NCBI GenBank assembly: GCA_018824925.1
Contig: JAHJFH010000045.1
Coordinates: 1-5,614, forward strand
Direction: 5' to 3'
Length of the DNA: 5,614 nucleotides
Source of the DNA: Thermoplasmatota archaeon
Lineage (GTDB): Archaea; Thermoplasmatota; E2; DHVEG-1
Shown here: piece after piece, positions 1-5,614 of the stretch
Layout of the letters: every line of letters starts with the position of its first letter
How positions within the stretch are numbered: the stretch's first letter is position 1
Program-made: the position numbers and the translations under genes
Notes under the pieces: generated by a model
The model's database searches: none
Seen by the model: only the letters and a program-made list of their open reading frames with translations
What the model was told of the DNA's origin: nothing

Positions 1-36
1 CTTACTGCTATACAGAGGCACATGCATTCGTTTTAA

Positions 37-110
37 GACTATCATCCCATCCTGAACTAATTTGGTGAGATACATCCCAAATCTCACCTCCTGTATGTGG
101 GATGATAGTC
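37..110. repeat. 74-bp nested palindrome (13-bp terminal inverted repeats plus inner 8-bp hairpin)
   Basis: A perfect 13-bp inverted repeat is seen: GACTATCATCCCA at 37-49 and its reverse complement at 98-110. Inside it lies a second perfect inverted repeat of 8 bp, GGTGAGAT at 64-71 and ATCTCACC at 81-88, around a 9-base loop. The inner loop contains CATCCCA (73-79), which also occurs in the left outer arm (43-49). The right arm TGGGATG could therefore pair with either copy, giving two exclusive folds. No flanking target-site duplication is visible. It lies directly upstream of a start-less CDF fragment. A MITE-like element, a structured RNA or a transcription-ending structure are all possible. 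No T-run follows the right arm, which argues against a simple terminator. Confidence 0.7.
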
Positions 111-119
111 ATTCTATAA

Positions 120-347
120 AAAAAGGATTTCTACATCCCCGCAGAGAGCATCCCCGGTGTACATGCTGCTAATTTAATTCGACTCCGACGATCTGGTCCC
201 GTTTTACAGGGCGAACTTGAGGTTACTGTTTCTGGTGATTTGACGATACGAGCATTTACAGATATTCGCAAACAAATCAATGCAGAACTTAAGCGCATTC
301 ATCCTGAAATTGAACGCATCGTGATTTATGCCATCCCCCAAGAATAA
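120..347 (+). pseudogene. C-terminal fragment of a cation diffusion facilitator (CDF) metal transporter
   Basis: The frame ending at the TAA of 345-347 encodes 75 residues with no ATG, GTG or plausible TTG start. It is closed upstream by an in-frame TAA at 117-119. The segment resembles the cytoplasmic ZT_dimer domain that ends CDF divalent-metal efflux proteins. It has SIPGVHAANLIRLRRSG (residues about 10-26), a GELEVTVSGDLTI strand, then a helix leading to HPEIERIVIYAIP. In intact CDFs this domain follows six membrane helices and dimerises the transporter. Only about 119 bases precede it here, and no frame reads through them into this domain: frame 3 stops at 66-68 and again at 117-119. The first 52 bases in frame 2 could be the end of a membrane helix, but this is weak. 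I infer a gene broken by frameshift, stop or insertion. A sequencing error or an upstream half rejoined by frameshift are alternatives. Its G content is higher than in the downstream genes. Confidence 0.55.
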
Positions 348-348
348 C

Positions 349-369
349 AAAAGCTGCCATTAGCTTTTT
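349..369 (+). terminator. Putative terminator hairpin after the CDF remnant
   Basis: AAAAGCT (349-355) and AGCTTTT (362-368) form a 7-bp stem with a 6-base loop, ending in a run of five T on the plus strand (365-369). It starts two bases after the TAA of the CDF fragment. It also overlaps the ATG at position 370, one reason to reject that ATG as the glyA start. The stem is AT-rich and weak, and in archaea the T-run itself is the main termination signal. Confidence 0.45.
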
Positions 370-402
370 ATGAAGAGTGGCTATTCTGCCACTGTGATTT
401 TC

Positions 403-1701
403 ATGAGTTGGTATAACGAGGTAGAATACATTCGAACTCAAGCAAAAAAAAACAATGAGCTCTTCGCATCCTCACTTCCTATGATTGCAAGCGAAAACGT
501 GTTATCACCGCTCTGTCGAGAGATGCTTATCACAGATTTTCATGGTCGATATGCTGAGGGAACACCTGGACATCGATACTATGAAGGCTGTGATATCTTT
601 GATAAAGTAGAGGAAAAAGCAATCGAACTAGCAAAAAAATTATTTTCCTGTCATTACGCTGATGTCCGACCAACTGCCGGTACCACCGCAAATATCGCCA
701 TTTTAAAAGCCTTAATCAAACCTGGAGAAACAGCCTGCGCTCTCGATCTAGCCAATGGCGCCCATATCTCTTTTGGCAAATGGGGCGCAGCAGGTGTTCG
801 CGGTATCAACCTTATTTCCTACCCATTCAATGACGAAGAAATGAACATAGATATAGATGGCGCAGTAAAACTCATCAAAAAAGTCAAACCAAAACTTGCT
901 TTAAATGGACGATCTGTTTTTCTTTTTCCGAGCCCCATTCAAGAACTCGCTGAGGCCGCCCATAACGTCGGAGCATATCTCGTCTACGATGCAGCACATG
1001 TCCTAGGCCTCATAGCTGGAAAACAATTCCAAGATCCTCTCAGAGAGGGTGCTGATGTCATGAGCGGAAGCACCCATAAAACCCTCCCAGGACCCCAAGG
1101 CGGTATGATCGTGTCTAACCATCCCGGAGATACTGATGAAGATCGATCCTTCCTCAAAAAACTCAGTTTCGGCGTCTTCCCTGGCGTCACATCATCCTAT
1201 CATCTCCACCATGTTGCAGCAAAAGCAATCGCCTATGCAGAACATCTTGAATTTGGCAAAGCCTATGCAAAACAAACCATACAAAATGCTCAACACCTGG
1301 CTCAGGAACTCCACTCACTTGGATTCCAGGTATTCGGAGAAAAACTCGGGTTCACCAAATCCCATCAAATCCTTCTAGCAATTGGACCGGGACAAGGCAA
1401 ACAAGCCTCAAAAAAAATAGCAGATTGCGGAATAATCACCAACATGAACACCATACCCGGTGATGAAGATCCCCTTAACCCCTCAGGACTACGACTCGGT
1501 ACACAAGAACTCACCAGAATTGGTATGAAAAAATCAGAAATGGAAGATGTCGCATTATTCTACAAACGAGCACTTATCGATAATGAATCACCCAAGAAAC
1601 TTAAGAAAGATATCAAAGAATTCAGAAAAGAGTACCAAACACTCCATTACTGTTTCAAAGAAGGATTTCGTGGATACGACTACCACACCCTGGTAAAATA
1701 A
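403..1701 (+). CDS. glyA: Serine hydroxymethyltransferase, archaeal type
   Basis: This is a PLP-dependent enzyme of fold type I that interconverts serine and glycine while moving a one-carbon unit to or from a pterin (tetrahydrofolate, or tetrahydromethanopterin in many archaea). Residue numbers are from the ATG at 403. Seen are the N-terminal MIASENV (27-33), RYAEGTPGHRYYEG (49-62), PTAGTTAN (90-97), YDAAHVLGLIAG with the PLP-contacting Asp and His (196 and 199), the Schiff-base lysine in STHKTLPGPQGG (K226), FPGVTSSYHLHH (259-270) and GLRLGTQELTR with the carboxylate-binding Arg (about 364). The FLFPSPIQELA segment before the Asp is typical of archaeal rather than bacterial SHMT. The protein is 432 residues, close to the family norm. 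An in-frame ATG at 370 would add 11 residues, but it sits in a terminator-like hairpin and the added stretch does not resemble the family. With the 403 start, about 25 residues precede MIASEN, as in archaeal homologues. No strong Shine-Dalgarno is seen. The stop overlaps the next ATG. The pterin used cannot be read from the sequence. Confidence 0.95.
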   Translation: MSWYNEVEYIRTQAKKNNELFASSLPMIASENVLSPLCREMLITDFHGRYAEGTPGHRYYEGCDIFDKVEEKAIELAKKLFSCHYADVRPTAGTTANIAILKALIKPGETACALDLANGAHISFGKWGAAGVRGINLISYPFNDEEMNIDIDGAVKLIKKVKPKLALNGRSVFLFPSPIQELAEAAHNVGAYLVYDAAHVLGLIAGKQFQDPLREGADVMSGSTHKTLPGPQGGMIVSNHPGDTDEDRSFLKKLSFGVFPGVTSSYHLHHVAAKAIAYAEHLEFGKAYAKQTIQNAQHLAQELHSLGFQVFGEKLGFTKSHQILLAIGPGQGKQASKKIADCGIITNMNTIPGDEDPLNPSGLRLGTQELTRIGMKKSEMEDVALFYKRALIDNESPKKLKKDIKEFRKEYQTLHYCFKEGFRGYDYHTLVK

Positions 1702-2258
1702 TGATGATAGCACTAACCGGCACACCAGGAACGGGAAAAACCACCATCGCAACACTGTTACAAAAAAAGGGTGTTACCGTCATCTCATTAAATACCCTAG
1801 CCCTTACCAACAACTACATTCTTGGAAAAGACCTGAAACGAAATTCATATATACTCGATTTCAAAAAAATCAATAACCATATAACCACCCACTACCAAAC
1901 AACCACCACACCTATTATCATAGAGGGCCATGCAGCACATTGGATCCCCCAAACCACCTGGGTAGTCATACTACGATGCCATCCCGAAAACCTTCGAAAA
2001 CGACTTGAACAAAAAAAATGGACACATACGAAAATTCAGGAAAACATAGACGCAGAAATACTCGATATCATCTTATGTGAAGCAACAGAAATCCATCATT
2101 CCCATAAACTCAGAGAAATCGATACAACCACCCAAACACCACAAGAAACCACTAACATACTCCTCAATCTCATAAAAACAAACTTTACCGATACCACAAC
2201 CTACTGCATCGGCTCAATCGACTGGTCTGAAGAAATTTTAAAAGACCCCAAACAATAA
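1701..2258 (+). CDS. fap7: AK6/Fap7-type adenylate (NMP) kinase
   Basis: This is a small P-loop kinase of 185 residues. The Walker A motif GTPGTGKTT lies at residues 7-15 and IIIEGHAAH at 72-80. The region from WVVILRCHPENLRKRLEQKKW into KIQENIDAEILDIILCEA (about 87-128) is the LID and helix signature of the AK6/Fap7 family. The C-terminal IDWSEEIL (173-180) is also common in archaeal members. Family knowledge: these proteins have adenylate kinase/ATPase activity, and eukaryotic Fap7 and its archaeal counterpart bind ribosomal protein uS11 (Rps14) during small-subunit maturation. Either role is possible here. The ATG shares its A with the glyA TAA stop (TAATG), so translational coupling is likely; a second ATG at 1704 is an equally possible start. 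The protein is unusually rich in threonine, about 31 of 185 by hand count, matching the C- and A-rich coding strand. Confidence 0.88.
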   Translation: MMIALTGTPGTGKTTIATLLQKKGVTVISLNTLALTNNYILGKDLKRNSYILDFKKINNHITTHYQTTTTPIIIEGHAAHWIPQTTWVVILRCHPENLRKRLEQKKWTHTKIQENIDAEILDIILCEATEIHHSHKLREIDTTTQTPQETTNILLNLIKTNFTDTTTYCIGSIDWSEEILKDPKQ

Positions 2259-2271
2259 ACGGAACACACCC

Positions 2272-2922
2272 ATGGTATTAGATGAACACCGAAAAACTAT
2301 AGATCCCCTCCTCACAAATATCGCAAAACCATTCAAACATATCAACCCTGATGTGTTCAGCATCATAGCCCTCATCTGCGCAGGACTTGGAGGGTTTTTC
2401 TTTTATCAATCATCCCCTGAACAAGAACTGCAAAACTCATACCTTTTTCTCGCTGTGCTATTTGTCTTTCTCAATGGACTTTTTGATGCATTAGATGGAA
2501 AAATCGCGAAATTAAGTAATCGAACCTCAAAACGAGGAGATTTCATCGATCATGCCCTTGACCGATACGCTGACGTTCTCATTATTGGTGGACTTGCTCT
2601 CAGTCAATGGATCCGACCAAGTATTGGATTACTTGCCCTCATAGGAGTCTTGCTCACCAGTTATATGGGAACACAAGCACAAGCAGTAGGATACCAACGC
2701 GTCTACGCAGGATTACTCGGTCGAGCAGATCGACTCGCACTCCTTATGATTATTCCTATACTTCAGCACATAACACTCAGCATATCCATCCAACTGCCCT
2801 ACGAACTCACAATACTTGAGGTCATGCTTCTTTACTTTGCGATCATGGGAAATATCACTGCATTACAACGCTTCTACCAAACATTAGCTTGGTTTAAACA
2901 TTTAAACGGAAAAAAATCTTGA
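2272..2922 (+). CDS. CDP-alcohol phosphatidyltransferase, likely archaeal phospholipid synthase (archaetidylinositol-phosphate synthase-like)
   Basis: This is an integral membrane enzyme of 216 residues that transfers a phospho-lipid group from a CDP-activated lipid to an alcohol. The family signature D-x2-D-G-x2-A-R-x8-G-x3-D-x3-D is present with D72, D75, G76, A79, G89, D93 and D97. The Arg after Ala is a Lys (K80). These aspartates bind the metal ions and the CDP-lipid. Hydrophobic segments at about 28-46, 56-72, 101-112, 117-132, 154-170 and 180-196 fit the usual six membrane helices. DRYAD just after the motif and GRADRLALL (150-158) resemble archaeal archaetidylinositol-phosphate synthases, where a basic residue in this later region contacts the phosphate of the sugar substrate. 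The acceptor is therefore probably inositol-1-phosphate, but archaetidylserine or archaetidylglycerol-phosphate synthesis is not excluded. The gene starts 13 bases after the kinase stop, so it is probably in the same operon. No clear Shine-Dalgarno precedes it. Confidence 0.85.
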   Translation: MVLDEHRKTIDPLLTNIAKPFKHINPDVFSIIALICAGLGGFFFYQSSPEQELQNSYLFLAVLFVFLNGLFDALDGKIAKLSNRTSKRGDFIDHALDRYADVLIIGGLALSQWIRPSIGLLALIGVLLTSYMGTQAQAVGYQRVYAGLLGRADRLALLMIIPILQHITLSISIQLPYELTILEVMLLYFAIMGNITALQRFYQTLAWFKHLNGKKS

Positions 2923-2979
2923 TTGATACCGTACCCATAAAAATCGTTCAAATTCTTTAGAGTTTCAATGTATCAATCA
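2920..2979. repeat. 10-bp inverted repeat at the end of the phosphatidyltransferase gene
   Basis: TGATTGATAC (2920-2929, including the TGA stop) and GTATCAATCA (2970-2979) are perfect reverse complements separated by 40 bases. Allowing a three-base bulge, TCTT and AAGA extend the pairing. This could form a long-range stem in the 3' untranslated RNA, protecting or ending the operon transcript, or it could be a binding site. No T-run follows immediately. A 10-bp match at this distance could also be chance. Confidence 0.4.
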
Positions 2980-3017
2980 GAAAGATAAACAACCAGAGAT
3001 TCATCAAACACCGAATT

Positions 3018-3037
3018 ATCAGACTCTGATCTTTTTT
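3018..3037 (+). terminator. Putative terminator of the glyA operon
   Basis: ATCAG (3018-3022) and CTGAT (3026-3030) form a 5-bp stem with a 3-base loop, followed by C and six T (3032-3037). It lies about 100 bases after the phosphatidyltransferase stop and before the presumed hflX promoter. That placement suits an archaeal T-rich terminator. The stem is short, so the T-run is the stronger part of the evidence. Confidence 0.45.
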
Positions 3038-3136
3038 AATCATAGGAACTCTCCACACCATCTATCCAGGACACATTCTGTCATTACTAAATATTAATAC
3101 TTTCTGTCGAAAAATGTCAAAATGCAAAATTCCCAC

Positions 3137-3183
3137 AGTAACAAAATATAGATAAAACAAACACCCTACGGGTATCTGTTACT
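3137..3183 (+). promoter_or_regulatory. Putative hflX promoter with a 7-bp inverted repeat around it
   Basis: An AT-rich box AAAATATA (3143-3150) lies about 40 bases before the hflX ATG. With the usual archaeal spacing of roughly 25 bases, transcription would start near 3173, leaving a leader of around 14 bases. No Shine-Dalgarno is visible, consistent with near-leaderless translation. AGTAACA (3137-3143) and TGTTACT (3177-3183) are perfect inverted repeats on either side of the box and the inferred start, and could serve as a split operator. A second AT-rich box at 3089-3096 (AAATATTA) lies between two copies of TTCTGTC (3076-3082, 3102-3108) and is an alternative promoter. Confidence 0.35.
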
Positions 3184-3186
3184 TTC

Positions 3187-4485
3187 ATGCAACCCACACC
3201 ACACACCGAAACAATCATCATATCTCTTCAAAAAAATACTACTGAAATACATCAATTAGCACATACACTTAACTACACCGTCATAAAAACCTTCATTCAA
3301 CACCGTGATCTTCCCGATGTCAATTACTATGTCGGTATCGGAAAAGTGGAAGAAATCTCCACTTTTCTCAAAGAACATCCAACGATCACCATCGTGATTG
3401 TTGATGATGAATTGAAACCTTCTCAATGGTTCAATCTCGAAAAACATCTCAAAATTACCGTCTATGATCGCATACGCCTCATTCTCGCTATTTTTGAAGA
3501 ACGTGCTGAACGAAAAGAAGCAAAACTTCAGGTAAAGTTCGCTCAATTACGCTATGAACGCCCATATGTTCGTGAACTCATCCACCGTGCACGAGCCGGT
3601 GAACACCCCGGATTTATGGCAGGGGGTGAATATCAAGTCGACGACTATTATGAAACGATAAAAAAACAAATAAAAAAAATTAGACTTGACCTTAAAAAAA
3701 TCGAAAATGCCCGAACCCAGCAACGAAAGCATCGACAAATAAAAGGATACTACCTCATATCCCTTGCAGGTTACACCAATGCAGGAAAAAGCAGTATGAT
3801 GAACACTCTTACAAAAGCACACGTACCCGTCGAAGGCAAACTCTTTTCAACATTATCAACAACCACCCGAAAACTTGTTGAAAAATCCAAACAACCCCTC
3901 GTACCTATCTTGTTAACCGACACCGTAGGATTCATTGATCACCTTCCCGCATGGGTCATTGATGCATTCCATGCAACACTCGAGGAAATACAAATGGCAG
4001 ATCTTGTTCTCTTAATCGCAGATGCCAGTGAAGAACACGATGAACTCCTCAGAAAATTACGAGTAAGTTATGATGAATTACACAGTCTCAACGTTACAGC
4101 ACCAAGCATCCTGGTACTTAATAAAACCGATTTACTCATAGAATCATCTAAACAAAACCTTAGTACCATTCTTGAACAAACAGAATTTCTTGATCACGAT
4201 CCATATCTCTTCGTATCAACAAAAAATAATTCTGGGATATCCCCACTAATATCTCTTATCTTAGAAACACTCCCTAACCTCATATCTCTACGGCTATTTC
4301 TACCCAATTCCCCGGAGACCAATTCCTTCATATCTGAATTATACAACACTACATATATTACCGATATCTCCTATGCAAACGATGTAAAAATACATCTCAT
4401 ATGTAACCCCCATCTACTTCCCAAGATACAGCAACTATGCAATACAGTACATGGCACTTGTGATGAAGCAAAAACAAAAACATAA
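3187..4485 (+). CDS. hflX: GTPase HflX
   Basis: This ribosome-associated GTPase belongs to the Obg-HflX group. Bacterial HflX binds the 50S subunit and splits stalled or stressed ribosomes; the archaeal role is less well known. The 432-residue protein has the N-terminal HflX domain (about 8-130), with YYVGIGKVEEI at 47-57 and the DRIRLILAIFEERAERKEAKLQ stretch at about 94-115. Next comes a basic coiled-coil linker (about 150-185). The G domain follows: G1 GYTNAGKS (195-202), G2 around STTTR (224-228), G3 DTVGF (245-249), G4 NKTD (312-315) and G5-like VSTKNNSG (343-350). The bacterial GPGETQLE linker motif is replaced by GFMAGGEYQVDDYYE, as in archaeal HflX. A C-terminal region of about 70 residues follows the G domain. 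The ATG at 3187 places the N-terminal domain as in the family. There is no upstream Shine-Dalgarno. It follows a terminator-like hairpin, so it is probably a separate transcription unit. Confidence 0.95.
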   Translation: MQPTPHTETIIISLQKNTTEIHQLAHTLNYTVIKTFIQHRDLPDVNYYVGIGKVEEISTFLKEHPTITIVIVDDELKPSQWFNLEKHLKITVYDRIRLILAIFEERAERKEAKLQVKFAQLRYERPYVRELIHRARAGEHPGFMAGGEYQVDDYYETIKKQIKKIRLDLKKIENARTQQRKHRQIKGYYLISLAGYTNAGKSSMMNTLTKAHVPVEGKLFSTLSTTTRKLVEKSKQPLVPILLTDTVGFIDHLPAWVIDAFHATLEEIQMADLVLLIADASEEHDELLRKLRVSYDELHSLNVTAPSILVLNKTDLLIESSKQNLSTILEQTEFLDHDPYLFVSTKNNSGISPLISLILETLPNLISLRLFLPNSPETNSFISELYNTTYITDISYANDVKIHLICNPHLLPKIQQLCNTVHGTCDEAKTKT

Positions 4486-4516
4486 ATAGCGAAAACCTAT
4501 TTCACTGCATACTCTC

Positions 4517-4522
4517 GGGAGG
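4517..4522 (+). promoter_or_regulatory. Strong Shine-Dalgarno for the S-component/DUF4430 gene
   Basis: GGGAGG ends 10 bases before the ATG at 4533. It is the only clear ribosome binding site before a gene in this window and fixes the start of the membrane protein. Just upstream, AAATAG (4484-4489) and CTATTT (4497-4502) form a 6-bp stem with a 7-base loop, starting within the hflX stop codon and lacking a T-run. Confidence 0.75.
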
Positions 4523-4532
4523 CATAATATCT

Positions 4533-5561
4533 ATGAAAATAAATATACACAATACAACCCAAAAAATATTTCTCACTATTGCTTTAATTATATCAGGAGC
4601 TATTGGAAGATATGTCCTCTATGGACTTGGAACACAACCATTCCCAAATTTCGAAATCATCATGGTACTAACCTTTGTAGCAGTCATACTCCTCAAATCA
4701 AACATAGCACTTCTTGTTCCACTTTTAAGCATGATCATAAGTGATATTCTTATTGGTAACCCTATTTTTGTCGGTAATCAAATGAATAAAATAGTCCTTT
4801 TTACCTACTCTGGTTTCGCCCTCATTTCAGTAGTCACCCTTCTCTTCAAGGAAAAAATACGTCCTTATGTAACTCATTTACGAATTAGTAACTTTGCCAT
4901 AGCCGCTGGTTTAGGAATAGGTTTTGTCCTTCTATATGATATATGGACAAATTTTGGATGGTGGTATATAATATACCCCCATACAGCCGAAACATTTGCA
5001 ACCGTTTATATTGCGGGAATTCCCTTTATGATTTACCACCTACTCTCTGGTATCATTACGTTCACTCTCATCGGCGTTCCCCTAATAACATTCATTAATT
5101 CACCGAAAGAGGAAACCAAGAAACAACCACTACATATACCCCATACTTTTCCAGCAATGATTATCACCATTATTGTCATTGCTTTGGCATTTCATGGTAC
5201 CGCTACACAAATACCACGACATAGCGAAGTCTGGTTAGAACACACAGACGCAACTAGCGTCACCCTCATTATCATCGGTGATACCTGGACTCTAAAAGAC
5301 AATCTCGTAGCACAAGTAGATGAAACCGTTTTCACCCTCCTTCAACGTACCCTCGACCTGCATGACTACACCTTCGAATACACATATTATCAAGACTTTG
5401 ATGCTGCCCTTATTGATACCATACATATTACAAAAAATGGGGATGGTGGAAAGTATTGGCAATACTATATCAATGGAGAACTTCCCATGGTGGGAGCAGA
5501 TCATTACACCATCTTAAACGGTGACCTTATTGAATGGCGATTTGAATCAGTCCCTACCTAA
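4533..5561 (+). CDS. Membrane protein: ECF-transporter S-component-like (DUF6580) domain fused to extracytoplasmic DUF4430 domain
   Basis: This 342-residue protein has two parts. The N-terminal part (about 11-188) has roughly six hydrophobic helices and features of the DUF6580/ECF S-component-like family: an early GRYVLYG, PNFEIIMVL (38-46), MIISDILIGNP (67-77), YDIWTNFGWW (135-144) and AGIPFMIYHLLSG (161-173). A short charged loop (about 190-200) leads to a seventh helix (about 205-222). The remaining 120 residues are soluble and probably outside the cell. They end in a DUF4430-like block, with GGKYWQYYINGE (305-316), GADHY (321-325) and NGDLIEWRFE (329-338). DUF4430 is related to the C-terminal domain of cobalamin carriers such as transcobalamin. 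I infer a substrate-binding uptake subunit with its own capture domain; the ligand is unknown. It starts 47 bases after hflX with a strong Shine-Dalgarno, so it may share the transcript or have its own. No ECF ATPase or T-component is in the window. Confidence 0.8.
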   Translation: MKINIHNTTQKIFLTIALIISGAIGRYVLYGLGTQPFPNFEIIMVLTFVAVILLKSNIALLVPLLSMIISDILIGNPIFVGNQMNKIVLFTYSGFALISVVTLLFKEKIRPYVTHLRISNFAIAAGLGIGFVLLYDIWTNFGWWYIIYPHTAETFATVYIAGIPFMIYHLLSGIITFTLIGVPLITFINSPKEETKKQPLHIPHTFPAMIITIIVIALAFHGTATQIPRHSEVWLEHTDATSVTLIIIGDTWTLKDNLVAQVDETVFTLLQRTLDLHDYTFEYTYYQDFDAALIDTIHITKNGDGGKYWQYYINGELPMVGADHYTILNGDLIEWRFESVPT

Positions 5562-5573
5562 ATTTTGATAAAC

Positions 5574-5602
5574 TTTATAACTAATGAGAATATAAGGGGT
5601 GA
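5574..5602 (+). promoter_or_regulatory. Putative promoter box and ribosome binding site of the next gene
   Basis: TTTATAA (5574-5580) looks like an archaeal TATA box. GGGGTGA (5596-5602) contains the archaeal Shine-Dalgarno core GGTGA, and GAGGT follows at 5605-5609. No start codon in a long frame appears before the window ends at 5614, so a gene probably begins just outside. The box and the Shine-Dalgarno are close together, so the transcript leader would be short; the gene could instead be co-transcribed with the preceding one. Confidence 0.35.
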
Positions 5603-5614
5603 AAGAGGTAGGTA

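Noticed and set aside
37..110. tRNA gene, suggested by the 74-base length and paired ends
   Set aside because: There is no cloverleaf, no TTC-type T-loop and no anticodon arm. The pairing is a nested hairpin instead.
370..402. Upstream ATG extending glyA by 11 residues
   Set aside because: It lies at the end of a terminator-like hairpin and has no ribosome binding site. The extension does not resemble SHMT N-termini, whereas the 403 start gives the family's usual length.
984..1190. Minus-strand open frame of 68 codons inside glyA
   Set aside because: It lies wholly opposite a well-supported gene, and its translation shows no recognisable motif. It is a shadow of glyA.
2923..3186. Search for a small gene or C/D-box RNA in the intergenic stretch
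   Set aside because: Only very short ATG frames are present (6 and 13 codons at 2968 and 3114). No TGATGA C-box was found to pair with the CTGA sequences.
3256..3822. Two minus-strand open frames opposite hflX
   Set aside because: They are antisense to conserved HflX domains, with low-complexity Phe/Ser-rich translations and no family resemblance.
5552..5614. CTACCT near the stop of the last gene and AGGTAG at the window end as an inverted repeat
   Set aside because: It is a 6-bp match around an AT-rich spacer. It is better explained by the gene end and a Shine-Dalgarno-like sequence.

Overview
The window looks archaeal. The serine hydroxymethyltransferase is of the archaeal type, followed by an AK6/Fap7-type nucleotide kinase and a CDP-alcohol phosphatidyltransferase resembling archaeal ether-lipid synthases. 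The HflX GTPase has the archaeal form of its linker motif, and several genes have no Shine-Dalgarno sequence but a TATA-like element nearby. The protein families fit a euryarchaeal-grade lineage with moderately AT-rich DNA. I cannot name a genus, and the family-level identifications come from motif recognition, not from a search.

Layout: (1) Positions 1-347 hold no intact gene. A 74-bp nested palindrome (37-110) is followed by an open but start-less frame (120-347) that reads as the C-terminal dimerisation domain of a cation diffusion facilitator (CDF) metal transporter, apparently a gene remnant. A small hairpin with a T-run (349-369) closes it. (2) Positions 403-2922 form a tight three-gene cluster: glyA (SHMT), an AK6/Fap7-type kinase whose ATG overlaps the glyA stop by one base, and 13 bases later a CDP-alcohol phosphatidyltransferase. 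(3) Positions 2923-3186 are non-coding, with a 10-bp inverted repeat, a terminator-like hairpin and a putative promoter bracketed by a 7-bp inverted repeat. (4) Positions 3187-4485 encode HflX. (5) Positions 4533-5561, behind the only strong Shine-Dalgarno sequence in the window, encode a membrane protein joining an ECF-transporter S-component-like domain (DUF6580 type) to an extracytoplasmic DUF4430 domain. (6) The last 53 bases look like the promoter and ribosome binding site of a following gene outside the window.

All recognisable genes lie on the plus strand. The glyA cluster combines one-carbon metabolism, ribosome maturation/nucleotide kinase activity and membrane lipid synthesis, an apparently housekeeping group. 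HflX acts on ribosomes. The most unusual item is the S-component/DUF4430 fusion, which may be a vitamin or cofactor uptake protein carrying its own external capture domain. The palindrome beside the broken CDF gene is the best candidate for a small mobile or structured element. From about 1700 onward the coding strand is poor in G and rich in C and A, unlike the CDF remnant.
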